64,000 bases of DNA. It comes from Anaspis maculata (taxonomy: Eukaryota; Arthropoda; Insecta; Coleoptera; Scraptiidae). The stretch covers positions 1,426,001 to 1,490,000 of the forward strand of contig OX421963.1 in the NCBI GenBank assembly GCA_949128115.1, read 5' to 3'. Of the stretch, positions 44,036 through 53,514 are shown piece by piece (positions within the stretch are counted from its first letter, which is position 1; every line of letters starts with the position of its first letter). Both the position numbers and the translations under genes were made by a program. Under the pieces are notes generated by a model that searched no databases, had not been told where the DNA came from, and worked only from the letters and a program-made list of their open reading frames with translations.

Positions 44036-45110
44036 CGAAAAATTTAAAGAGACGGAGTCTTAGACTGGTACAAACATTTGAAAAAACGCCTAAAATTACC
44101 TCCTAGAGGCATTTCATCATTTTGGTAACAAGTGTTTCTAGACTAAGTAGACCTTTCTAGATCTGAAAATGCCTGTCACCAAGGCGAAATATGGACCGGA
44201 AGTAAGTTATCCACGAGAGTTGAAGATGGCGTCTGGCGTCCAATTAGGCGGAAAGGATTGTTTTCTTCCGTATCTTTTCAACCGCTCTACCGATTAAACG
44301 TAAATTTCATACAGATAATTCTTCGGTACGTGTCCATGATGTGATGGAGAAGAACTTTAACAAAAGTATCCAGTGGCGTAGATACTGGTTGGTCGACTTT
44401 TCTTCATGTTCCAATTTTTAAGCTGCCGAAAATTTTCTAAAATTATCATAACTTTGAATTTTGGATTCAATTTTGATGCTGAGATTTTCTAGCAAAATTT
44501 GAGATATACTGGTCAACCTATTAAATGGAACAGTATGAGTGGATGTGGGATGACAATTATAGTGAAATGATAAAATGTAATCAAATTTTCTAACAGTTGC
44601 ATCAACTAATAGACAATCTTCTACCTCCATGATCGGTTGCCACCGGCCCACCGGTCATCATTACTCTCATGGAATGACCATTTCTTCACTCGCTTGATTT
44701 ACATCACTCAACTCCGTCTCGTGTTCAAACATCATGCTTATGAAGAGATCGGGAATCATCCCTTTTCACTCGCTGTATAATGGCTACGCCCCATGATGAC
44801 AAACACGGCTTCGGACCTGAAAACGCGTTCTTGTATCGAAAAATACTATCTCACGCCAGAAGACCCTATTATTGACTCATTCATTATCTCACAGTCCTAT
44901 TTCTTACAGCTCAAGACCGACATAGACACCTATGGGTAAAAAGGCTTGAAAATAATTTTTGTTTGGGGCTGTTGAGAAACTGGAGTCACTTCCCCCCACC
45001 CAGCAATGCCATACAGCTTCACATCATGAAAAGCCATTATCAGGCATGATTCATTCTGAAGATAACCATAATAGTTACTGATCATTATTCACTGCAGTTA
45101 TCTTATTATC
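44036..45110. other. Unassigned, probable transposon remnants
   Basis: CTCCTAGAGGCATTTCATC and CTAGACTAAG near 44100-44160 resemble the outer end of the foldback at 46.2-49.45 kb. A lone hAT-style end CAGTGGCGTAGATACTGG lies at about 44371. No gene. Confidence 0.3.
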
Positions 45111-45114
45111 CAGG

Positions 45115-45389
45115 TCTGTTCTTTCTGGAAGAACGCCCACTTTGCTTTCCCCAAACTTCCAGAATTGAAACAATGCGGATGGAAAGCACTCCAGAACAAA
45201 AACTTGACTCCAATCCTGACTATCTCAGACCCCATTGCTACATCGTGTTCACAAATTGAAGCTTCCGGCTGCAAAACAAACTGCAGAACTCGAATTTGCC
45301 ATTGCTCTTGCAAAAAGGCTGGCACGAAATGCCTGAAGCTCTTTAATTGCAAAGGATTCTACCTCAACAACCACAAAATACATGAATAA
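45115..45389 (+). pseudogene. Cys-rich transposon-type protein fragment
   Basis: The frame reads FAFPKLPELKQCGWKALQ, then LTPILTISDPIA, then a cysteine cluster with spacing CKTNC..RICHCSC...GTKC and FNCKGF. This order (Trp, LtPi.T..P, then CKT-C--C-C-C--C) matches a C-terminal pattern I recall in many uncharacterised arthropod transposon-encoded proteins; it is somewhat like a CXC/tesmin cluster. It probably binds zinc. No upstream domain is attached and the frame is short, so it is a relic. The identification is from memory of the pattern only. Confidence 0.4.
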
Positions 45390-46212
45390 GTCCAATGGCT
45401 TCACTGAAGGCTTCACCAACTGTTGAAATTTTTCTTTTGACTACATACTAGTTCTGTTGAATACTACTTATTTTCCTGAATCTAAAAAGTGCTCTGGTGT
45501 TGATACTAGGTCAGTGTTGGGTGTTGAAAAGATTCTTGGCAAGGCTCTGAGCAAGTCTTTCAAGTATGAATTCTGTTAACAGGTTTCTTTCAATTAGAAC
45601 TAGTTTTTATTAGTCTCTAAAATGGTTAGGAATCCATGTTCAACTGTATATTCTCTCTATTCTAAATCTACGAATAGGCAAAAACTGAAGGCTGAAACAT
45701 CATCAATGGGTTGCAAGTGCTGATGATGTTCAGATAAAGTGACAAGAGAAAAACCTACAGTTTCTGGATAAATTAGTATTTGGGTTGAATTCTGGCCTTC
45801 GCAGTATTCTATAGGGCTAAGCAATGCTTGAAAATTTCAGTTGTTACTCTTTTTTCACTTCTTTGAGATCTGATGATTATATCTTTGCCCAAGGAATGTG
45901 TGGTCAAAATTCTTCCATTGGTCATTAGGCTTGAGTACCTCCACTTAAAAATTATGTTTAGATGAGCATTTTGTTGAAAATCAATCAGAAATTCCTTTTC
46001 ATGCGAAGGCTGCGTAAGATGAATTTTTCACTAGAGAATTTTCCAATTTCCCCAGTAAAACCAGTATACTCTGGTAAAACCACCAAACTAAAAGCTATGT
46101 TTTTGCATTCTTAGGTGGCAGAAATGCTCTATCTAGAATTCACAACGGTAAAAAGCGGAATTGAAGCTACATAAAAGTTAAAATGTCAAATATGGGGCAA
46201 GTGTGTCTGAGT
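45390..46212. other. Unassigned AT-rich stretch
   Basis: No tandem repeats, no frames of interest and no recognised element ends. Confidence 0.3.
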
Positions 46213-46999
46213 TAACGGTCGAAAATTATAGACTAGGGTCATTTTTGAAAAAGTGGCCTGGAAAGTGGTTCTAGAGGCAAGTCATGTTAAAGTTTGGCAA
46301 CATATGTTTTAAGGGTATTTGGACCTCGCTAAATACGAAAACCATTGTTGCCAAGCCGAATTTTGCACCGGAAGCCCGCAATAGGGGGGTAAAGCGGGGG
46401 AAGACCAAAAATCACCATTTTCCACCATTTTTGATACCGGGACTGAGACATGTCATCAATGTGGAGTAAATTACATCGTATCTTGATTGACTGGGGTCTT
46501 ATACTACCATCTTGATATGATTACTGTCAAAACTTCTATAGGGGGCGACTGGTGGGGGGAATGTTGACTGTGGAGATCATTCTTTTTTTCTCTTGATTTT
46601 GAGTGAATATATACATGTTTGGTATCCTTTCCTATCGAGTTTTATATTCTCAGTTCAATTATGGGGTCAAAATTGCAATAGGAACAAGTTTGAACAAGTT
46701 TTGGATGATAAAACATGTTTTTTGTCAATATTTTTTCACCACTTTGAACTGTGTTATTTGTTGCAAATCGGCATTTTTTTCTCAAAATTCTTGCGTAGTT
46801 CGTTAGTCTGGTGTATTTCACACAATACAGTCATGTAACTGATGTGCCTTTGACTTTTAAAATATGAAAAAAATATTTTTTGTGAAAACTGTTTGACGCT
46901 ACTTTTCAACTTTATTTTTTGCTATTATTTTATTGTATGATAAAAAACTGTGGTCCTCCACTTCATAATTACAAATAAAACCTTAGCCGAGATATTCTA

Positions 47000-47590
47000 G
47001 AATGTACTTTTTTTCAAAAGAAGAGTTTTTCATGTCAGAACCTGATGCCCAGTGGGCAAGAGTCCTCTCAGAGAGACCTGAGATGTTCTATTGAGCTCAA
47101 GAAACGGTTACCTCTTCCAAACGGCTTTGATATGCCCTATTAAGATACAGAGAGGTTACCTTATTCCAACTTTTTTGTGATGTTCTCTTGAGCTCTAAAA
47201 ATGTTACCACTTTTGCACTTCTTTGAGATGTTCTATTAAGCTCCAAAGAGGTTACCTTCTTCCAACTTCTCTACGATGTTCTCTCAAGCTCCAAAGAAGG
47301 TTATTTTTAGAACTTATTCAAAATGTTTTATAAAATTATAAAGCTCCAAAGGTTACCCTTGAGGTTACCTTTCTCCAACTTCTCCAAGAACTTCTATTTC
47401 AGCTCCAAAAAAAAAATTTCTTTGGTATGTTTGATTATGCTTTAAAAAAGGTTACCTTTTTTGGATTTCCGTGAGATGATCTATCAAACCTTTTATCCAA
47501 GAAAAGTTACTTTTTCCGAACGTCTTGGGCAGGTGTTCTCTACCATCAACCTCTAAAAAGGACAACTCCTCAAAATTTAAGGTTCATGCA
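47000..47590 (+). repeat. ~47-bp degenerate minisatellite (GAGGTTACC type)
   Basis: GGTTACC.TCTTCCAACTTCT, then GAGATGTTCTATTGAGCTC, repeat with GTTACC anchors near 47110, 47157, 47206 and 47251 (spacings about 46-49). Roughly ten units, the later ones increasingly degenerate. Confidence 0.65.
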
Positions 47591-48029
47591 TGAGATGTAC
47601 CTATATATATTCGAATAAGCCGCATTCCTCTAATAATACCCAGGGAAGAGGTAGATAAAGAGATTTTGAAATCGAATGTTATAAATGTGAATGATAAAAC
47701 CTATAATTGTATTATTCAACTTAACGTTTAGGGTAATGTACGTATCTGCCTTCGGTTGCACCAAGTTCTCTTCAGTTTCAGTAGCGTATTTTTTTTTATT
47801 CTATAAATTATGATATTTCAATGCAAATCGGAGTTTTTTTTCGACAAATCTTGCGTAATTCGTTAGTCTGGTGTATTTCACACAATACATTCACATACTA
47901 AGTGTGTCTTTACTTTTTAAAGTATGAAAAACTTGAGTTTTGATCATACATACATCATACAGCAAAAAACAAAGTTGAAAAGTAGGGCCAAACAGTTTCC
48001 ACAAAATTACTTTTTTCTTCATATTTAAA

Positions 48030-48852
48030 AAAGTAGAGGCAAATCAATTGGATGCCTATATCATGGATTTGGGTGTAATCATGGATACAGCTCTAACTTT
48101 CATACCTCATATTGTACATATCACAAATACTGCATCAAAAACCTTAGGCTTCATTTTTAGAAATACAAAAGAGTTTTGTAATATTTCAGCTATCAGAACA
48201 TTGTTCCACGCACTTGTTCGGTCCAAGTTGGAATACTGCTGTGTAATTTGGTCTCCGCATAAGAAAATCTATATCAAGTTGATTGAGAACGTCCTTCGAA
48301 AATTTTAAAAATTTTTATTTTTCAAAATGCATGGTTATTACCCACCAAGACATTGTGAACAAAACTATTTATTGAATGATGTGAAGGAGAACTCTCTTCT
48401 ATCTAGAAGAAATGTTAGTCATTTTATTTTTTTACAAAAACTTTTGAAAGGGGATTTAGGTAGCCCGTCATTGTTGAGTGAAATAAAAATAAATATTCCT
48501 CGTATAGCAAGTCGGAGTTCATTAACATTTCATTTTAGCACTCCTAATACATTCCATCACCTAAATTCACCTCTAATCACTTGTTTTAGGCTGTACAATG
48601 ATTTTTCTGCAAGCAACGAAAATTTGGATATCTTCAGTCAAAATTTTACCGAAGCTACATTAAGAAGAAAAATAATGGAAAAGTATACATGAATTTTTTT
48701 TCCCTTGTTTTTTTTATTTTTTTCTGTTTGTTCAGTTTTCAATTAAGATAAGAATTGTTAAATCACATAATTAATTATTATTGTCCACTTTAGACAAAAA
48801 TGTCTGTTGGAAAAAATAAACTTATTATTATTATTATTATTATTATTATCAT
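48030..48852 (+). mobile_element. 5'-truncated Jockey/CR1-type LINE 3' end
   Basis: A C-terminal reverse transcriptase segment is followed by a ~130-base 3'UTR with AATAAA at about 48815 and an (ATT)n tail to about 48850. It sits inside the 46.2-49.45 kb foldback, next to its right arm. No target duplication is evident. It differs in sequence from the LINE at 10.6-12.3 kb. Confidence 0.7.
48048..48692 (+). pseudogene. LINE reverse transcriptase C-terminal domain, one nonsense codon
   Basis: It begins with DLGVIMDTALTFIPHI, continues GFIFRNTKEF, LVRSKLEYCCVIWSPH and IENVLRKF, then an in-frame TAA at 48306-48308. It carries on in the same frame with YYPPRH, SLLSRRNVSHFIFLQKLLKG and SPLITCFRLYND. 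This is the classic C-terminal region after the RT thumb in Jockey/CR1 LINEs. The YADD core lies upstream and is missing, so the fragment has no catalytic residues. One stop and no frameshift over about 215 codons suggests a moderately recent insertion. Confidence 0.75.
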
Positions 48853-49450
48853 GGTAAATACATGAGACTAACGAACTACGCAAGAATTTTGAGAAAAAAT
48901 GCCGATTTGCAGTAAAATAGCACCGTTGAAAGACGTCAAAAAATCTTGACAAAAAACATGTTTTATCATGTAAAACTTGTTCAAACTTGCTTTTATTGCA
49001 ATTTGAACACTATAGTTGAATAAGGAATATGGAATTTAGTCGGAAACAATACCAAACATGTTTATATTTACTCAAAATCGAGAGGAAAGAAGAATCATCT
49101 ACACAGTCAACATTCCCCCACCAGTCTTCCCCCTATAGAAATTTTGACAGTAATTATGTCAACATGGTAGTATAAGACCTCAGTGAATCAAGATATGATA
49201 TAGTTCACTTTATGTTAATGACAGGTCGCAGTCCCGACATCAAAAATGGTGAAAAATAGTGATTTTTGTCCTCCCTCCCCTTTACCCCCCCCCCCCCCCC
49301 CATTGCGGGCTTCCGGTGCAAAATTCGGCTTGGCAACAATGGTTTTCGTATTCAGCGGGGTCCAAATACCCTGAAAACGTATGTTGCCAAACTTTAACAT
49401 GACTTGCCTCTAGCATTGCTTTTTATCCAAAAAGATCCTAGACTATTAAA

Positions 49451-49798
49451 GTCAAACGGCCTTGCGATCTTGCGAACAAATCTGCTTTTAGATCTTGTAG
49501 AAATGAAAGACTCATACAGCCCATCATTTTCAGATGTCACTTACTTGTAGCTAATGATTCACGTTAGAATTTCGACAGCATTACCTTTGACAAAGATACA
49601 TAACTTGACTGAAGTTCATGAAAAAAAGAACATTGAAAAACATGTTGTTTTGTATAAAACTACTTTAAAATCGTCTCTAATCGAGATATGGAGCCCTCAG
49701 TTGAGTTCTAAATGTGGAAAATAGTTAGAAATGACACCAAACTTGGCAATATTGATCCAAAATCAACAAAATCAGACAATCACTAACACAGACCAAAA
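49451..49798. other. Unassigned spacer
   Basis: AT-rich DNA between two elements. No gene or repeat recognised. Confidence 0.3.
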
Positions 49799-49870
49799 GT
49801 ATAAATTTGATTTTAGCTTGAAGTCTTTCCACAAGGTTTTTTTAATATTTTATTTTTCTTTCGGGTTGCC

Positions 49871-49905
49871 GACCGGTTTCGCCAAACTTGTTGGCATCAA
49901 CAGGG
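49871..49905 (-). ncRNA. Hammerhead-ribozyme-like motif, left arm
   Basis: On the minus strand: CCCTGTTGAT, then a 5-bp stem GCCAA/TTGGC with loop CAAGT, then GAAACCGGTC. GAAA and the self-complementary ACCGGT followed by C match the second half of Penelope hammerheads. The first box is CTGTTGAT rather than CTGATGA, so activity is doubtful. Confidence 0.4.
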
Positions 49906-50028
49906 CTGGTACAAGGATAGGGCTACAATAAAATTAATATATAAATAAATTCTGAATAGTTAAAAGGGGGAAAAACTTACTATAAAAATTCTGCCGATCA
50001 GGAAGAAAGTTCTGTACATTATGAAATT

Positions 50029-50310
50029 ATGAGATCGAAAAAAATTGGTCCTATTAGTGCAAAATCTCATTTTTCAGGGCACATAATTTTTTCAAAACAC
50101 AATTTTGATCCTGATATTGATACAAATTTCCTACATTTTGAAAATTCCTATCATAAAAGAATACTTTTCGAAACTCTTAAAATTTTGAAATTGAAATCAA
50201 ATCCAAACTCAATTTGCTTAAACGAACAGACAGACGACTCATTAGGTACACAGACTCTCAAAATTATCCTCGAAAGCAAAAGAATTTTTTCCGAAAAACA
50301 CAATATCTAG
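50029..50310 (+). pseudogene. Penelope-like ORF tail (GIY-YIG region C-terminus)
   Basis: 93 codons are counted from an internal ATG, but the frame stays open upstream to at least 49970, inside the left arm, so this is a fragment rather than a gene start. The pattern SGHIIFSKHNFD, HFENSYHKRILFETLKI and then a short NPNSICLNEQTD segment matches the end of the endonuclease domain in Penelope-like proteins as I recall it (H..., then Y.KR..E.L.I, then N..TD). The GIY and YIG strands are missing. It ends in a stop about 100 bases before the right arm. Confidence 0.5.
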
Positions 50311-50492
50311 AAACCATTATTATTACCTAAGAAAACCTGTAAAAGTTCTGAATTGTTACCTTATACCTTTGTTGCTGATTTTGTCAATTTTGACATTCAG
50401 TTTTTACAATTTTTATAGTAAGTTTTTCCCCCTTTTAACTATTCAGAATTTATTTATATATTAATTTTATTGTAGCCCTATCCTTGTACCAG

Positions 50493-50527
50493 CCCTGTTG
50501 ATGCCAACAAGTTTGGCGAAACCGGTC
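50493..50527 (+). ncRNA. Hammerhead-ribozyme-like motif, right arm
   Basis: Same sequence as the left-arm motif but on the plus strand, following the coding fragment, which is the usual sense position for Penelope-like elements. Same non-consensus first box. Confidence 0.4.
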
Positions 50528-50599
50528 GGCAACCCTAAAGAAAAATAAAATATTAAAAAAACCTTGTGGAAAGACTTCAAGCTAAAATTAAATTTATAC

Positions 50600-50984
50600 A
50601 ACAACCACCTATTCCACTTCAAGATTATGGAGCCCTTCTACATTAAAACGCCAAAAGGCCTCCGGCTAGCCCCTCCCTTCAGATTTAGTGACACTTGGCT
50701 TGTCAGTTCGGTACTACATGAACCTGTTGAGTCGATATGTGGTGTATTTGTACTCACATCAGTGACAGCTTGAAATCCCGACATTTTTATTGTTGATTCT
50801 ACCCCTCCCCTCCCCTGTTGCAGCTTTCCTGTCAAAATTTCGAGTTGGTAACAGGCATTTTCGTATTCAGCGAGGCCTAAATACCCCAGAATATCTTGTT
50901 ACCAAAATGTTATATGAAATGCTTCTTGCATCTTGCATAAGATTTTCTGAAAAATAGTCCTAGTCTATCTTGGAGGTTCTTCAG
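50600..50984. repeat. Diverged end of the 46.2-49.45 kb foldback family
   Basis: From about 50740: TTTTCGTATTCAGCGAGG.CC AAATACCC, then TTGTTACCAAAATGTTATATGA, GCTTCTTGCATC and AGTCCTAGTCTAT parallel the outer right arm near 49340-49450. The first 140 bases are unassigned. Confidence 0.5.
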
Positions 50985-51429
50985 CCCCCCAACACATTCT
51001 TTAAAAAAATATATATATAACAACTACCAGTACTAAACAAATACATATAATGCAGCGCTATTTAGCATTGGGAGTTTCCCCAGCCCCCCAACATATTCAC
51101 AAAAAAAAGCTATGTGAACTACCAGCATTAATCAAATACAATGCAGCACTATTCAGCACTAAACGAGCACCAATCATTCCATCAAATGTTTTCCAAAAAT
51201 CGAAAGAAACGGGAGACTGACAGTTTCTCCAGTCCCACCCGCACCTATTTTTCCTAAAAAAGCTATGAAAACCACCACCACTAAACATATAAAATGCAGC
51301 ACTATTCAGCACTAAACAAGCACAGTCTATTTTATTCAAATTTTTTTGAAAAACCGAAAGAAAAGGGGGTCTGGCAATTTCTCCAGCCCCCCATTCATTT
51401 TTTCAAAAATAGCTATGAGAACAACCAGC
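50985..51429 (-). repeat. 151-bp satellite, minus orientation, interrupted at 51430
   Basis: AGCACTAAACGAGCACCAAT and AGCACTAAACAAGCACAGTC lie 151 bases apart (anchors 51165 and 51316), with AGCCCCCC and AGCTATGAAAACCACC landmarks. The last unit is cut by the hAT-like element and resumes at 52447-52490 and again at 56709. Confidence 0.8.
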
Positions 51430-52446
51430 CAGAGGCGTATCTACGGGGGGGCAAGTGGGGCACGTGCCATGGGCGCACTTTAATCCTCAGGGCGCAAATG
51501 AGAGGAAAAGATAAAAATGTGAAAAAATGAAAAAAAAATTGGAAAAACGAATCAAAGACCAAGTTCTTTGAACTTCATATAATTATATACAGGATGTCTC
51601 AAAACTCACGCCCCAGAGAAAATGAAGCAAAACTAGATAGCAGTCAGATCAGCAGTAATACCGAGGAAAAAAAATCTACCTGAAATGGTATTCGAGAAAA
51701 GACAAAGTTAAGTTAACCAATCACAGACCTGTACATTTGAGGTATGTTACCTCAATTTCAAGTTGCTAGGTTCAAGTATCTAAATCTGGCAGTGTCATAG
51801 TTACAGTGAGCCAAACATTTATTGCAAAATGACAGGCAGTTGGTATTACTTTCAAAACTTAGCAACTGGGTTAAATTTTGCAAATTTACCTCGAATTGAC
51901 CCTCCGGGATTGGTGGATTCAAAAAACTCATGACTCCTTTATGCAAGCAGCAATACATTTTTTCCTTCCGTTTCTTGGGAACCTATTGTCGTCGGCACCA
52001 TGTCAGTGTTCTCTGGAGCGCGAGTTTTGAGACACCCTTGATAATGTAGATATTTGAACTATTGGGCGCAATTCATGTTAGCAATAATTTACAAGCGAAA
52101 TGGGAACAGAGAAAGAGGGAAAACCAAAACCAATACATTCAAACAGACGATCAACTTTCGACTTTTTCATCTGATCTAGGTATAACCTATAACAGGGACC
52201 CTATTTTCGGAACCAGGGAACAGTTCATCAGGTGATGTTGCCTAGGTGATAGCCTAGTGACAGCCCTGGTTGCCTAGCAATTTTGCATGGGAACGGATCA
52301 CACGTGGGGGCCCTATGGGGCCCTATTTGTCGTTGGCCCACCTGAATTCTGAAAAACTGCCTGAGGCGCATTTCCCAGGGTTTCTAATTCAGGGGCGCAA
52401 TTTTCATATTTTGCCCTGGGCGCAATTTACCCTAGATACGCCACTG
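51430..52446. mobile_element. hAT-like non-autonomous element with 8-bp target duplication
   Basis: The ends CAGAGGCGTATCTA and TAGATACGCCACTG are inverted (13 of 14 match). They are flanked by exact 8-bp duplications CAACCAGC (51422-51429 and 52447-52454), the length hAT transposases make. Subterminal GGGCGCA repeats occur on both sides. The interior is non-coding and contains another element. Short forward frames are not transposase. Confidence 0.85.
51591..52038. mobile_element. ~450-bp MITE nested in the hAT-like element
   Basis: The left AGGATGTCTCAAAACTCACG and right CGCGAGTTTTGAGACACCCT are inverted ends of about 28 bases including CCAGAGA/TCTCTGG. The style is mariner-like. A TA duplication at the exact ends is not clear. 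Non-coding. Confidence 0.65.
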
Positions 52447-52490
52447 CAACCAGCAACTAACAAATAGAATACAGCACTATTCAGCACTAA
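52447..52490 (-). repeat. Sliver of a 151-bp satellite unit between two insertions
   Basis: It starts with the second CAACCAGC of the hAT-like element and ends with ACTATTCAGCACTAA (52476-52490), the left target duplication of the LINE. Between them is ordinary satellite sequence. Confidence 0.85.
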
Positions 52491-52857
52491 GGAAAGCTGT
52501 TGTGATAGCGAAAGTGTGTACACGCGTGTTTTTGTGCTCCGTAACAAAGTTCATTAATTGGGCCGTCACGAGTATCAAGCACGCAATTTTGCATCCATAT
52601 CACAGAAAACCAGTAAATATAGCCTTCAAAGAACTTGAAATTACAAAAGAATAGACACAATAAAAAAGAAACAGAGAAGAATAACGAATACATTTCATAA
52701 GTATTACGAAAAACCGATAGCAGTGTATGAAGGAGATAAGAGCCGGTGCTTCCGTAAGGTTGACTTGGGCAGCGACTCTTTTCGCTCGACTGAGCTAGAG
52801 GTTAGACAACACAGAATACAACAAACAATAGTAAACAAACAGGTAAATTCGAGGAAA

Positions 52858-53512
52858 ATGGATGAATTTAGAGAAATGGTGGCAGATATTGGGAGCGTAA
52901 TGCTCGAAATAAGAGAAATGAGAAATGATTTTCAAAAATTACAGAGAAGTGATGGAAATAATAAGAGATGATAATCGCTACATGAAAAATGTACTAAAAG
53001 AACTGGAAGAGAGAGTGAGAAACCTGGAGGACATAGAGGTCGTGAAGGCAGAGAAGAGGGAGAAAAACACAAGAAAAAATAACATAGTGATAAACGGATT
53101 GAAAGTGAAAGAATACGAGAAGGAAACCAAAAGAGACGTAGAGAACTTTATGAAGAAAAACTTACAAATAGAGATGAAAGTGATAAACATGAGGAAAATA
53201 AATGACAAAATGTGTATCGCAGAGATAAGCAATTTTGAAAAGAAAGCGGAAATAATGAGAAATAAACACAAACTGAGACAAGTAAAGGAAGCTGTCGTAT
53301 TTATTAATCATGACTTGACCAAACGCGAGAGAACAATCCAAAAAATGATTCAAGAAAAAGCAGATGACGAGAGAAAACAAGGCAACCACGTAAAAATTGG
53401 GTATCAAAAAATTATAATCAACGGGAAAAAATTCATTTGGAACAATAAAACGAAAAATATTGAACTCTCTAAAAAAAAAGACGAAAATATTCCAAAAAAC
53501 TGGGGAAATTAA
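52858..53512 (+). pseudogene. LINE ORF1 (coiled coil plus RNA-binding domain), frameshifted
   Basis: The start is taken at the ATG at 52858 (MDEFREMVADIGSVMLEI), although the frame is open further upstream. The first ~70 residues, Glu/Lys/Arg-rich with heptad-like hydrophobics, form a likely coiled coil. A one-base frameshift lies near 52940-52960, after which the frame runs to the stop at 53510-53512. Downstream, NNIVINGLKV opens an RRM-like fold typical of L1-type ORF1 proteins, followed by FINHDLTKRERTIQ and HVKIGYQKIIINGKKFIW, which match the C-terminal domain. The protein would coat element RNA and act as a chaperone. Inactive unless the shift is an assembly error. Confidence 0.7.
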
Positions 53513-53514
53513 AA

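Larger units (their letters stand above)
46213..49450. mobile_element. 3.2-kb foldback with ~600-bp inverted arms
   Basis: The left arm (about 46213-46835) and right arm (about 48840-49450) are inverted copies, sharing TAGACTAGG at the outer ends, then CATGTTAAAGTTTGGCAACA, AAAACCATTGTTGCCAAGCC, TTTTGCACCGGAAGCCCGCA, TCTATAGGGGG and TTCTTGCGTAGTTCGTTAGT. Between them lie a minisatellite, a third (direct) copy of the inner arm at about 47830-47900, and a LINE 3' fragment. A poly-C run interrupts the right arm at about 49286. A diverged copy of one end occurs at 50740-50975. Confidence 0.65.
49799..50599 (+). mobile_element. Mini Penelope-like element with inverted terminal copies
   Basis: Near-perfect inverted arms of about 195 bases (49799-49993 and 50405-50599) enclose about 410 bases that encode a piece resembling the C-terminal part of a Penelope-like GIY-YIG endonuclease. 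Each arm carries a hammerhead-like word, GCCAACAAGTTTGGC followed by GAAACCGGTC. Penelope-like elements are known to have terminal pseudo-LTRs in direct or inverted arrangement and hammerhead motifs in them. The RT is absent, so this is a heavily 5'-deleted copy. No clear target duplication was seen. Confidence 0.55.

Noticed and set aside
44371..44800. Lone CAGTGGCGTAGATACTGG as a possible hAT element
   Set aside because: No convincing inverted partner or 8-bp duplication was found, so no element boundaries can be given.
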